Below are positions 47,565-57,224 of a DNA stretch of 64,000 nt, one piece after another. Source of the DNA: Ophthalmolycus amberensis (Eukaryota > Chordata > Actinopteri > Perciformes > Zoarcidae); NCBI GenBank assembly GCA_024529925.1, contig JAFEUB010001103.1, forward strand, positions 434,001-498,000, written 5' to 3'. The position numbers and the translations under genes are program-made. The notes beneath the pieces were generated by a model that was not told the DNA's origin, did no database searches, and saw nothing but the letters and a program-made list of their open reading frames with translations. How positions within the stretch are numbered: the stretch's first letter is position 1; every line of letters starts with the position of its first letter.

Positions 47565-48936
47565 GCTGCGGTGGTCGCAAATGCTAAAACTCGGGCATGG
47601 GAGGAGTTCGGGGAGGCCATGGAGAAGGACTTTTGGTTGGCCTCAAGGAGGTTCTGGCAAACCATCCGACGGCTCAGGAAGGGAAAACAGGGCTTACCCC
47701 AGGCTGTTCTCAGCAGGGGGGGGGGGGACTGCTAACACGGACGGGGGACATCGTCGGGCGGTGGAAAGAGCACTTTGAGGAACTCCTAAACCCGACCAAC
47801 ATGTCATCTGCAGAGGAGGCAGCGCCTGAGGACCTAGGGGGAGGCTCACCCATATCCCTGGCAGAAGTCGCTGAGGTAGTTAAAAAGCTCCTTGGTGGCA
47901 AGGCACCGGGGGTGGATGAAATCCGCCCTGAGATGCTGAAAGCGCTGGACATAGTTGGGCTGTCCTGGCTGACATGCCTCTTCAATATCGCATGGGGGTC
48001 GGGATCAGTGCCCATGGAATGGCAGACCGGGGTGGTGGTTCCCATCTTCAAAAAGGGGGACCGGAGAGTGTGCTCGAACTACCGGGGTATCACACTACTC
48101 AGCCTCCCGGGGAAGGCTTATGCCAGGGTGCTGAAAAGGAGGCTCCGACCGCTTGTCGATCCTCAGATCCAAGAGGAGCAATGCGGATTCCATCCCGGCC
48201 GTGGAACAGTGGACCAGCTCTTTACCCTCGCAAGACTACTGTAGGGATTCTGGGAGTTTGCCCAACCAGTCTACATGTGCTTTGTGGACTTGGAGAAGGC
48301 TTTCGACCGGGTCCCTCGGGGGTTCTTGTGGGGGGTGCTGCGGGAGTATGGGGTGCCGGACCCGTTACAACGGGCGATCCGATCTCTGTACGACTGCAGT
48401 AGGAGCTGTGTCCGCATTCTCGGCAATAAGTCGGACACGTTCCCTGTGGGTGTTGGCCTCTGCCAGGGCTGCCCTTTGTCACCGGTCCTGTTCGTGACTT
48501 TCATGGACAGGATATCTAGGTGCAGCCTGGGGGTGGAGAACGTCAGGTTCGGGGGTCTCGGGATCGCCTCTCTGCTGTTTGCAGATGATGTGGTCCTGTT
48601 AGCCTCCTCGGATCATGACCTCCAGCATTCACTGGGGCGGTTTGCAGTTAGCACCTCCAAATCTGAGGCCATGGTTCTCTGCCGGAAACCGGTGGATTGC
48701 TCCCTCCAGGTGGGGACGGAGTGCCTACCTCAAGCGAAGGAGTTCAAGTATCTCGGGGTCTTGTTCACGAGTGAGGGTAAGATGGCGCGGGAGATCGACA
48801 GGCGGATCGGTGCGGCTGCAGCAGTAAAGCAGGCGCTGCACCGGACCGTCTTGGTGAAGAGGGAGCTGAGCCGGAAGGCAAAGCTCTCAATTTACCACTC
48901 GGTCTACGTTCCTACCCTCACCTATGGTCACGAACT
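47565..48936 (+). pseudogene. Rex3 retrotransposon, reverse transcriptase (RTE clade)
   Basis: Visible RT motifs in order: a GDRRVCSNYRGITLLS block (about 48057-48105), QCGFHPGRGTVDQLF, FVDLEKAFDRVPR (48278-), GCPLSPVLF, the catalytic FADD (48578-48589) and YLGVLFTSEGKM. The two primer sites widely used to amplify fish Rex3 occur as perfect matches at 48020-48039 and, as reverse complement, at 48464-48484 (from memory of those primers). Breaks: a 12-base G run near 47716-47727 with a frame change, a stop at 48242-48244 just after the GRGT segment, and a small in-frame loss before STSKSEAM. The copy stops at about 48936 after LTYGHEL, where an LTR provirus begins, and resumes at 56820. Confidence 0.9.
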
Positions 48937-49178
48937 CAGACAAGATTCTTAAGAAGAGATTAGGAGCAGACACGGGGGCACCAACCAAACAACATTCTTG
49001 AGAGGTGAGCACAGTAAAAGAGGCGTGAATTTTGACTATAAGAGTGATCTGTGAAAAGCAGTACAGGGGAGTCGTTTCAATATACTGAACTGGTTGATGT
49101 TGGCTTGATCTTATTAAAACACTACCCGCTGGTTGCAAACTCCAGTTCGCCGTCTCTTCTCATCATTTTGCCACAACA
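48937..49178 (+). repeat. 5' LTR, truncated
   Basis: From 48945 to 49178 it aligns without gaps to 56586-56819 with two differences (T versus C at 49015, A versus G at 49162). Weaker similarity reaches back to about 48937. Relative to the 462-bp 3' LTR it lacks about the first 220-230 bp of U3. It keeps a TATA-like CTATAAG (about 49036), an ATTAAA signal (about 49113) and the CAACA end. Confidence 0.9.
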
Positions 49179-49182
49179 TAAT

Positions 49183-49200
49183 TGGCGCCCCAACGTGTGT
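49183..49200 (+). promoter_or_regulatory. Primer binding site, tRNA-Lys-like
   Basis: TGGCGCCCCAACGTGTGT starts 4 bases after the LTR end. TGGCGCC plus CAACGTG fits a site complementary to the 3' end of a lysine tRNA (lentivirus/spumavirus-like TGGCGCCCAACGTG), except for one additional C. Position and sequence together make this a confident primer site; the exact tRNA is less sure. Confidence 0.7.
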
Positions 49201-51415
49201 TCGAGTCGAGGCCGAGGCACCTTCCACTTCTTCAGCCAACCGACAACCACGCTAGAGGCCACGTAACAGGTAGGAGATTTTCATATCTCACCATAGATTT
49301 ATTTCTGTATAACGTGGTTCTCGCTTGTGTGATAGAGAGGGAGTGCCTGGGGTCCCCTCAACGGAACCCATGCTCTTTGGCGGAGGAGGAGAGAGGCAGA
49401 CTGGTGTTTGCTGGTTAAAATACTAAAAGTTGATGTGTTGAAATTATTCAATTTGATCTCCAGCTGTAAAAAGAGAGCTCTCGTGTAGGACAGACGTACG
49501 CAGCACCGTGTTGGCGTGACGCCTGGTTGTGGCCAGTAAGCGAAAATGCGGAGCGCTCCGTGAGTCTCTCAAGCTCAAGAGACTTTTAGTACGCTAATGA
49601 CAAAGCGACTGTGTGCTCATGATGAAGCAATTTCTGCAAATAATTGTAAGGAACTCCAGTGTGAGTTGGATACGTAGGTCCTGACACAACCCTCTACTCG
49701 AGAGAGAAGTAACGAAAGGACTGGCTTAGATTTACATAGTATAACTATAATGTGGGTCTGTTAAGAGTGGTTTCTGTTCATGGCAGGACACTACGCTGAC
49801 GAGACTCAGAAATCTTGTGCAGAAATCTAGGTGAGCAGGAAAAGTAATATCTTAACTAGACAATAAAATGAATAGTACAGTTTGTAAAGGTGTGCACACG
49901 ACTGTAACTTATTGACATTACTGATAAAGTAATACTATAAAGGAGAGATCCTTATGTGACAAAGGGAAGAGACAAAACGAGACAAAAAGAGTACAAGCAA
50001 TTAAAAATAAAGCTTACACATAGTCAAAGTCTGACATTAGAAAAAGAAGATAAAAAACAACCACCTGAACAAAAACTGACTGACAGACTTGAGACCGCTG
50101 ACTTTTGAAGCGATATACACCCGGGTGGCTTTGCATGAGTATGAGCTATTGGCTTGTTTTTGGCATGCTCTCCCAGTGATAACGCTTTTGCAAATGTTCA
50201 ATCGAGCCTATGTGAAATCCCTCATCAGAAATATACATCATTGTACAAAGTGCGTATAGCAAATAAGTGAGTTGTGGTCTTGGCAGTTCTTCGTGAGTTT
50301 ATTAATTTGTTCGAGTACAAAGAGAATCTTTGGCAGTACACAAACGTCCAAACATTGCAGTTAAAATTGTCACTTAAAGCGTATAAAGTTTGTAGCATTA
50401 GTGTCACAGTGTTGTGTAGTTGTATAGCTTAAGGCAATTCTTCCTTTTTCTCTGTCTAAGAGAGGGGGATTGAGTGGTGAACTGCAGTTCTTCTGTCATC
50501 TAACTTTTCTCGTGTATCTCAGAGAGAGATATTCAGTATAGGTATTTGGATAAGCTAATTATTGTGTTCTAGTGTAAATAAAATATATACATTCAATGTT
50601 AAACACAGCTTATACGCGGATATGCGAGCTCTAGTACACGAAGGTCAAATACTCCGGGCGGGGCACTCTAGCGCTCGCCTGAACACAGTGGAAAAGTACT
50701 AGACTCCGAGAGATAGCTTATGCAACAGTTAAATGCCACATAGTCTACAGAAAACTAGATTCAACTGCCTGCGCCGTCTTAGAGATAAAGAGAAGGCACC
50801 CAGCTTATCTAGTCGGTCGGACATAACAATATGCAGCTGCATTAAGCCGAGTTTTCTCCTCAACACTCGGTTAAAAATTACCTGTGCTCAGAACAATGTG
50901 CGGAAAAGCAAAACACCAGTGGGACACATCCCGGTCCCAAAAGAGCCGTTCAAACACTTAGTCATGAACTACGTAGACATGGTTAAAATATTTATCATAT
51001 AATACTATTTCAAGTATAATAAGAACTATCCAATAATGTATCAGAAGTAACAGCACAATTGTAACTTGTAAAATGCGGGGATTAGACGAGTAATCTGAAC
51101 TCTGTTGGACGACAGAAGCGCGCAAATAATAGCTGATTCCTCCCAGAAGGTGAGAGGCTGTCCTCAGACGGGGTTCCAGATTGCCGCTCTGATCCTGGAA
51201 CTGGAAAAAAGAATTCCACTCGTGAAAAATAATTTTTGATATAACAGACACTTTGAAGTGATAAACTTGTAATCTCGCACTTAAGTTTCGTAAGGGTGTT
51301 GGACAGATGCGTCCTGGTTAACGTGTAGTATTTAAAGGTTTGGTGTATCCATTCAAGTTGACCTAAGTCTTGACACGAGTGTTTTGAAGATACTGTAAAC
51401 GACAAATTAGATAAA
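49201..51415 (+). other. Provirus leader region, no gene seen
   Basis: About 2.2 kb lies between the primer site and the first Gag-like ATG, far longer than usual retroviral leaders. It contains a donor-like CAGGTAGGAG near 49267 and only short frames. It may hold a deleted or replaced segment; no domain is recognised. Confidence 0.5.
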
Positions 51416-51850
51416 ATGGGTAAAAGTCAAAGTGAGCCTGAGCAGCTTGATGCCAAGGTCTTACCTTCAAGAATAAAATATATGCGGGACAAAGATAATC
51501 AGACTGCCAAACAATTGAAAGAATGGATCAAATGGGTTCCCTGAAAAAGGCAGTTTCAGCCTACAAAAATGTTATTAACTCAAAACTTGTTTAAAGCAAA
51601 AGGAGAAAGAGGAAGCAGAAATATATGTAATAATGTCTAAGGGAGAAAGAGAGAGATTAAGAAATAAAGGTCAGAAAGACACAAATTAGAAAAAACAGGG
51701 ACCAATAACAGATAAAATTGATTAAATAAAAGGAAAATATACTGCCGAACTCTGTTTTGTTTGTTTAAAAACAAATTAAGGTCTTAGAAAGTTACCACAA
51801 GACAAACACTATTAAAGGTAAAAATGTTCAGAATGTCACGTGCAGGCTGA
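51416..51850 (+). pseudogene. gag: Gag N-terminus remnant of the provirus
   Basis: ATG at 51416 opens MGKSQSEPEQLD..., with glycine at position 2 and serine at position 6, the pattern for N-terminal myristoylation that targets retroviral matrix proteins to the membrane. The frame stops after 42 codons (TGA at 51542-51544). Lys/Glu-rich, repeatedly interrupted sequence continues to about 51850. No capsid, zinc-finger or protease motifs can be recognised downstream, so only a degraded matrix-like start remains. Confidence 0.5.
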
Positions 51851-52244
51851 TGACATGGATTAGATCAAATATTTGAGGAAGTACTATTTAGAGAAGGGAG
51901 AGAAGTGGAGAAGTTACGTATAATGGTATAAAGAACATTGTTGGACAGAAAATACTGCTGCTGTCTCTGTTTCTCTGTCTCCCAAGCAATACGAGTGTTT
52001 AACGGGGAGATCACATGGGTGTCCTTGGCATGAGGCCCAGGAATGGAGAGAATGTCTGACTGGCTGCACAGTCAGACCCACACTCACTGACTTCAGAAAC
52101 ACAGAGGATCCTGGTAAACTCTACAGTAATAAGGGTGACGTATACAAAACAAGAAGTACATCAATGTCAACAGTGAAAGGAATAATTTAACTTATGTTTG
52201 ATAAGAAAACACACACCATGGTTTCAAATGTGTGATGTAAGACA

Positions 52245-53100
52245 GGTGAGGGGTGCTAGTGTTCACCCAAAATCGTGATCTGCCCAATTTCAAAATTTGA
52301 TTTCCACCCATGCAAGAAGCAATTTCTACTCAATCGAGATATTAATGATATTACACCCATTCTTGAGTCTTTAATGAAGGTTGGTATAATAATCTAATGT
52401 GATGATACACCGGTGCACGCACTAAATTTTTCCTGGTAAAGAAAATTCGAGACTTGAGGGAACCACCTGAGTGATGATTGTCTAAGATTTACAAGCAGTT
52501 AATGTATCGGTGCATCCACGAGCACCTCAAACTTTGGCTGCATAAGGTCACAAGGCTAACTGTCCAAATTGCAATTTGCTCTCGATAAAGTTTCATATCT
52601 GGGACATGTGATCACAGCAGAGGGCAGAACCCTCCCTCCCAAGAAAACACAGGCAATTAAACTGTGCCTAAACCACAAACTGAGAAACAAATGATGAGCT
52701 TTTTAGGAATGACGTCACAGTATGACAGTGGATCCCAAACCCCTCAGAAACAGAGGCTTTCCTCTAGCCGTGATTCATGGTAAAGATCTTTATGCGCATG
52801 ACAAACTGACCTTCACCGACCGCTCGACTGATGCCTTTAATGACAAAGATTTTAATCCTGCTACTCTTTTTGTAGTGCACCACTTTGGCACCTTGTGGAA
52901 ACACAGGAGCTTTTGGAAATCATCCTGCAAAACCATTTCTCACCACCGTCTCGTGGCCGACTTGCTAGAAGCCATATTGCTCCTTAAAAATGTCTGTTAT
53001 GAAATGTGATGCTCACACTAACGCTTCTGATCCCATTTCAACAGGAAATGCTGCAGCTGATGCTGCGACTGAGCAAGCAGATTTTTCAGGCTATTTTCAA
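52245..53100 (+). pseudogene. pol: Pol remnant: RT edges and RNase H
   Basis: About 52270-52530 reads, with stops and frame changes, like the N-terminal fingers of a gammaretrovirus-type RT (Met-Gln-Glu-Ala after a proline, then LVKKIRDLRE and AVN.SVHPRAP-like pieces). Around 52545-52715 comes the thumb/connection pattern (VSYLGHVITAEGR-like and SFLGMT). The catalytic palm with YxDD, which should lie between, is absent. The frame 52722-53009 and its continuation to about 53090 in another frame carry RNase H pieces: a FTDRST start, LWKHRSF, HHRLVADLLEAILL and a final AH...GNAAADAA block. Deleted and frameshifted, so non-functional. Confidence 0.7.
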
Positions 53101-54600
53101 TTTTTTGCTCACAAGACTTATGCTCGGTGTGCCTACAGAAATATCCATCACTTATGATGTTCAAGTATTGCAGACGTTAGCGACCCCTGCAGAGAAAGTG
53201 TTGGGCCTAATCTGGTGCAATTTAAACATTATGAATGGATAATGGGTTATTATTATTATTAAAATGTATTATGAGCCCAGACAACTGCCACATGAATTCT
53301 TCTATTGTTAAGCTACATTAGCCCACTAAATTAGCCATACTTTCTTTAGCTGGTCATAACAATCTTGATGTATCATCAAAGCAAATAATAACACCACTTA
53401 AATACAATTAGTATAGATATTTTGAACATTTTATCTCTTTTACACAAAATTTAATTCTTGTGACAACATGATGATGTGATGAGCTGGCCCTCGATATTAG
53501 ATCATTTAAATACAGTATTTGAATTAGTTTTTAACTGACATTAGGGAATGTAAGAACTGCAACAACAAATATTATTTATGTTTTATTAGGTTATAATTTT
53601 AGAAAACACTATGCTAAGCTCACAGTCCAGCAGCACAACTACTTTTTTGTGATGTGCATAAAACATGACCACAGTCCATGCTTGTACCAATGACACACAT
53701 CAGCAGAGTGTGCCAAAGATCCAAAACATCTTACACATCACTGTCCCACTGTTTAATGTGTTACACCAACTTGTCCTACACTAAGGTGTTCAAAGATTAC
53801 ATGTTCTGTAAACATGTCTTGCACCATAAAGATATATATATATATATATAAGTACACCAGACGTCATCCCTATGACAGACCTTGACGTTCCAAAGAACCT
53901 CACTTTCACTGACTGCTTTGAATCACATGACACCCGGCACAACGCATGTTGTTCTTCTAAAAAGCCGATCCTGCACATCAGACTTGTTTGTCTGACTGTT
54001 TTCCTCCCGTAGAACTACGAAAGTGACATTTCTGTGTAATACTTGTGTTTATTATTACAGCTTGCTATCTGAGAAACATGATCTCATAAAACAGCCTGTG
54101 CTTTCTTTTATTATTTTACTTGATAAAGGAATCAGTTGAATTGACAGTTGATTCTGAAAGGGTATAATAGGGATATAAATACTTGGATGATAGAATTTTT
54201 ACAAATTGTTAAAATTGTTGTGCGTTATGAGCCTCACTGATATGTTGTCTCTCTAAAACAGTTCAACAGAGATGGAGGTCCGACGTCTGTGTTTCGCCTC
54301 ATCTCAGGAGATTTATTTTGTCATGTTGATGTTAACATTCCCAAGCTAGCTACAACATGGAGTTGCTTAAAACTCACAAAAACAGCTAATGTTTTAACCT
54401 CATCGATTATGTGATCATATGTTGTGCATATGTAAACCATTTTTGCCATTTCGATAAATTGTAAACACTTTAGTGGCCATGGGAATGGCCAGAGGGGGGA
54501 GTTGTTGGCAATTGGCAATTTATCATGTTCTGTTAGATATAACTTCTATCGCAGACGAGGACATCCGAACTCATCCAATGTAACAGCTACCAGTACTCCA
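53100..54600 (+). other. Provirus interior, integrase region not recognisable
   Basis: After RNase H about 1.5 kb is AT-rich and lacks integrase motifs (no HHCC or D,D35E pattern seen). It includes a short ATT repeat near 53252 and a TA run (53832-53851). Integrase appears deleted or decayed beyond recognition. Confidence 0.55.
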
Positions 54601-54661
54601 ACCTTGAGAGCCGTAAGAGCCCAGACGGTGGTTCAGCCGTCCTGGAGGAGAGCCAGAAACC

Positions 54662-55853
54662 ATGAATCAAGATGAGTGCGATGCAACCACACATATTCCA
54701 ACCCATGTTAGACCAGGACCTATGCCAGCATTGCCATTTAAGTTCAAACCAGCCTATCCGGTGTTCAGACAGTTGCACGTTAATACACGTAGAAAGAGAC
54801 GACTTCACACCATGTGGAAAGGGGAAACTAGCACACAGCTGAGGCTGATGACAGAATGAGCCGAATGTGGAATCCAAATCATGTTTATGATGTACATGTG
54901 GAAATAAGAACATTGGCACTTCCTACATGAGAAGTTCAAGTGGACTCTTGTGTGGATCTCAAAAGAAACACGACTATTGAGATCAATATCCTGAATATCA
55001 AGTGTGGAACGCATGTGCAGAAATTATGATTTGCACATCGCAAAACAAGCCTCCCACTAATTATAAAGCAGATCAATTGGAAAAGTATGAATGTTTTGCC
55101 AGTGGTGGATTTGCGTCAGACAAAAGAAGGGTTGACGTAGGCAATACTACTGTGTACTGTAAAGTAACCCGAGTGTCCTGGTTCCCACAGGCGAACATCA
55201 CTCCTTCGTTCATTGGGAGACCGGTATGATATGAAAACCCAATACCACGAGACCAAAGTTGTGAAAACACAACTATGACCAGTCCCACTCTTCATTTGTT
55301 AAGCAAACAAACATCAGACATAGCCGACATGTATGGAATGTGTTGTGAAATGCTTTACTGAATATATTGTTGAAATGGAGAAAAATTCGGGGTTTGAGGC
55401 AAGAGCTTGAGGAGAATGCTGGCAGGGGGGTGGTCATGGGATTGGGTAGACTAAATTTTGGGAAAATAGGGGTCTATATTGCTAAAAACAGACATTAGCG
55501 CATTAATAGTTTTAATTGTGGCTTTTCTATTGGCATGTTGCATCGTACCCATCCTGAGGAGACAGTGCCAGAGGAGCATGGACAAACAGATGGGTGTCAT
55601 GGCAAATCTCCAACTGGCTCAGATGATGAACATGATGACGATTGAGCAAGGGACAAAGGCCCAGTTCGCTCAAATGGTGGTTGGACGACCGGACCTGTTT
55701 CCGGACATGTTTCCCATTCTGGACTATCTGGAGGCATCTCACCATAAGAACGAGAGCCTGAACTTTGTTGGAAGTACACACGTCCAAAACACACCACGTC
55801 ACATGTTTTATCATCTGTCCAAACTGTTTCACTATCAATTGAATGTATTATAA
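54662..55853 (+). pseudogene. env: Envelope glycoprotein remnant
   Basis: Three separated frames fit an env gene. 54662-54859 has a basic RRKRR segment. 55002-55229 has a Cys-containing surface-like segment with two N-glycosylation sequons (NTT, NIT). 55479-55853 (124 codons) begins with a ~20-residue hydrophobic membrane span (IVLIVAFLLACCIVPIL) followed by basic residues and a long Met/Gln-rich cytoplasmic tail. The typical fusion peptide and CX6CC region of a gamma-type TM subunit were not found between about 55230 and 55479, suggesting deletion. The call rests on position before the polypurine tract plus the anchor-like frame. Confidence 0.55.
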
Positions 55854-56345
55854 TCTGATATTTCTACATTCACATATATTCATAGTCATGATTCATATAA
55901 TCAGTGCACAAGTATTATAGCATCTAGTTTTATCACAGACGTTGCATCTAATGAACACTGATATATTGTTCAATATTTTGCAGAAATTAAATGTGTGATG
56001 TATCAGTTAATACATGTTTGCAAGCAAGAACGGATTCACTTCATACCAAGAAGGTGGTCGCTTGGCGGGAAAGGACCATAAGGGAGTTTTTCCTGTAATG
56101 CAACCTGCGGGTTTTTTCGCCCTTATATGAAAGTGAATGTTAGCAGTGAGTGATGTTATTTGAATTATTTTACGAACTCAAATGTTCTGTATTGTATTGT
56201 TACTGTATTGGTATATAATCAAGCACATATAATTTACATAGATCACTTGTGTTGTTGCAATGCAGTAAGGGATCAAAACTTTAGGTTACAGTTTCACCAA
56301 TTGACAAAAGTTATATGAAGTTAGGTTGAGGGTTATGTAACCCTC

Positions 56346-56357
56346 AAAGGGGGGATG
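56346..56357 (+). promoter_or_regulatory. Polypurine tract
   Basis: AAAGGGGGGA immediately precedes the 3' LTR (TG at 56356 or 56358), the position and sequence expected for the plus-strand primer of retroviral reverse transcription. Confidence 0.85.
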
Positions 56358-56819
56358 TGTTGAAGAAAACCATCATATAACTTGTGAATCCAACTGTTGT
56401 TACAATCTTAACTTCCATGATTGCAGTAAACACGAGTGTTCCTCTTATGTCAAAATATCCAGAATCATTTGAGACGTAAAACCTCATATCACAAGTAAAC
56501 AGTGAATATGTAACACATATTCTGGTACCAAACAACATTCTTGAGAAGAGATTAGGGGCAGACACAGGGGCGCCAATCAAACAACATTCTTAAGAAGAGA
56601 TTAGGAGCAGACACGGGGGCACCAACCAAACAACATTCTTGAGAGGTGAGCACAGCAAAAGAGGCGTGAATTTTGACTATAAGAGTGATCTGTGAAAAGC
56701 AGTACAGGGGAGTCGTTTCAATATACTGAACTGGTTGATGTTGGCTTGATCTTATTAAAACACTACCCGCTGGTTGCAAACTCCAGTTCGCCGTCTCTTC
56801 TCGTCATTTTGCCACAACA
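56358..56819 (+). repeat. 3' LTR, complete, 462 bp
   Basis: It begins TGTTG (56358) and ends CAACA (56819), a 5-bp perfect inverted repeat. U3 carries a 49-bp direct repeat, about 2.4 copies starting near 56529, 56578 and 56627 (ACATTCTTGAGAAGAGATTA-type). A TATA-like CTATAAG lies near 56677 and an ATTAAA polyadenylation signal near 56754. The start could be two bases earlier. Confidence 0.9.
56529..56655 (+). repeat. 49-bp tandem direct repeats in U3
   Basis: The words CAAACAACATTCTT recur at 56529, 56578 and 56627, spaced exactly 49 bp. The first two units continue through AGAGATTAGG.GCAGACAC, and the third diverges after the first ~20 bp. Tandem U3 repeats commonly act as enhancers in retroviral LTRs; that role here is inference. 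Confidence 0.85.
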
Positions 56820-57221
56820 CTACAAGCGGCCGAAATTAGCTTCCTCCGTAGGGTGGCCGGGCTCAGCCTTAGAGATAGGGTAAGGAGCTCGGTCATCAGG
56901 AGGGAGCTTGGAGTCGAGCCGCTACTCCTTCGCGTCGAAAGGAGTCAGCTGAGGTGGTTCGGGCAGCTAATTAGGATGCCTCCTGGACGCCTCCCACTGG
57001 AGGTTTTCCAGGCACGTCCAACTGGGAAGAGACCCCGGGGAAGACCCAGAACACGCTGGAGGGATTACATCTCCCAGCTGGCCTGGGAACGCCTCGGGAT
57101 CCCCCAGAATGAGCTGGAACATGTTGCCGGTGAGAGGGAGGTCTGGGTCAGCCTGCTTGGCCTGCTGCCACTGCGACCCGACCCCGGATAAGCGGAGGAA
57201 AATGGATTGATGGATGGATAA
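56820..57221 (+). pseudogene. Rex3 retrotransposon, C-terminus and 3' end
   Basis: Directly after the LTR end the Rex3 frame resumes (QAAEIS, then FLRRVAGLSLRDRVRSS, QLRWFGQLIRMPPGR, RPRGRPRTRWRDY) and ends at TAA 57189-57191. The frame matches the C-terminal region that follows LTYGHEL in intact Rex3, minus roughly a dozen codons at the junction. A very short 3' UTR then ends in GATTGATGGATGGATA, the GATG tail typical of Rex3. Confidence 0.9.
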
Positions 57222-57224
57222 AAA

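Larger units (their letters stand above)
48937..56819 (+). mobile_element. Endogenous retrovirus-like provirus nested in Rex3
   Basis: The unit is bounded by two copies of one LTR, with a primer binding site just after the first and a polypurine tract just before the second. Inside lie, in order, a Gag-type start, RT and RNase H remnants, and envelope remnants. The RT and RNase H remnants read like gammaretrovirus-type pol (VSYLGHVI-type and SFLGMT-type blocks), so an ERV1-like (gamma/epsilon-related) origin is likely but not certain. It interrupts the Rex3 reading frame, which proves it inserted after Rex3. About a dozen Rex3 codons (the segment after LTYGHEL) and the first ~230 bp of the 5' LTR are missing at the left junction. 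Confidence 0.85.

Noticed and set aside
47098..48504. Minus-strand and shifted frames over the Rex3 copy
   Set aside because: They are shadows of the plus-strand endonuclease and RT.
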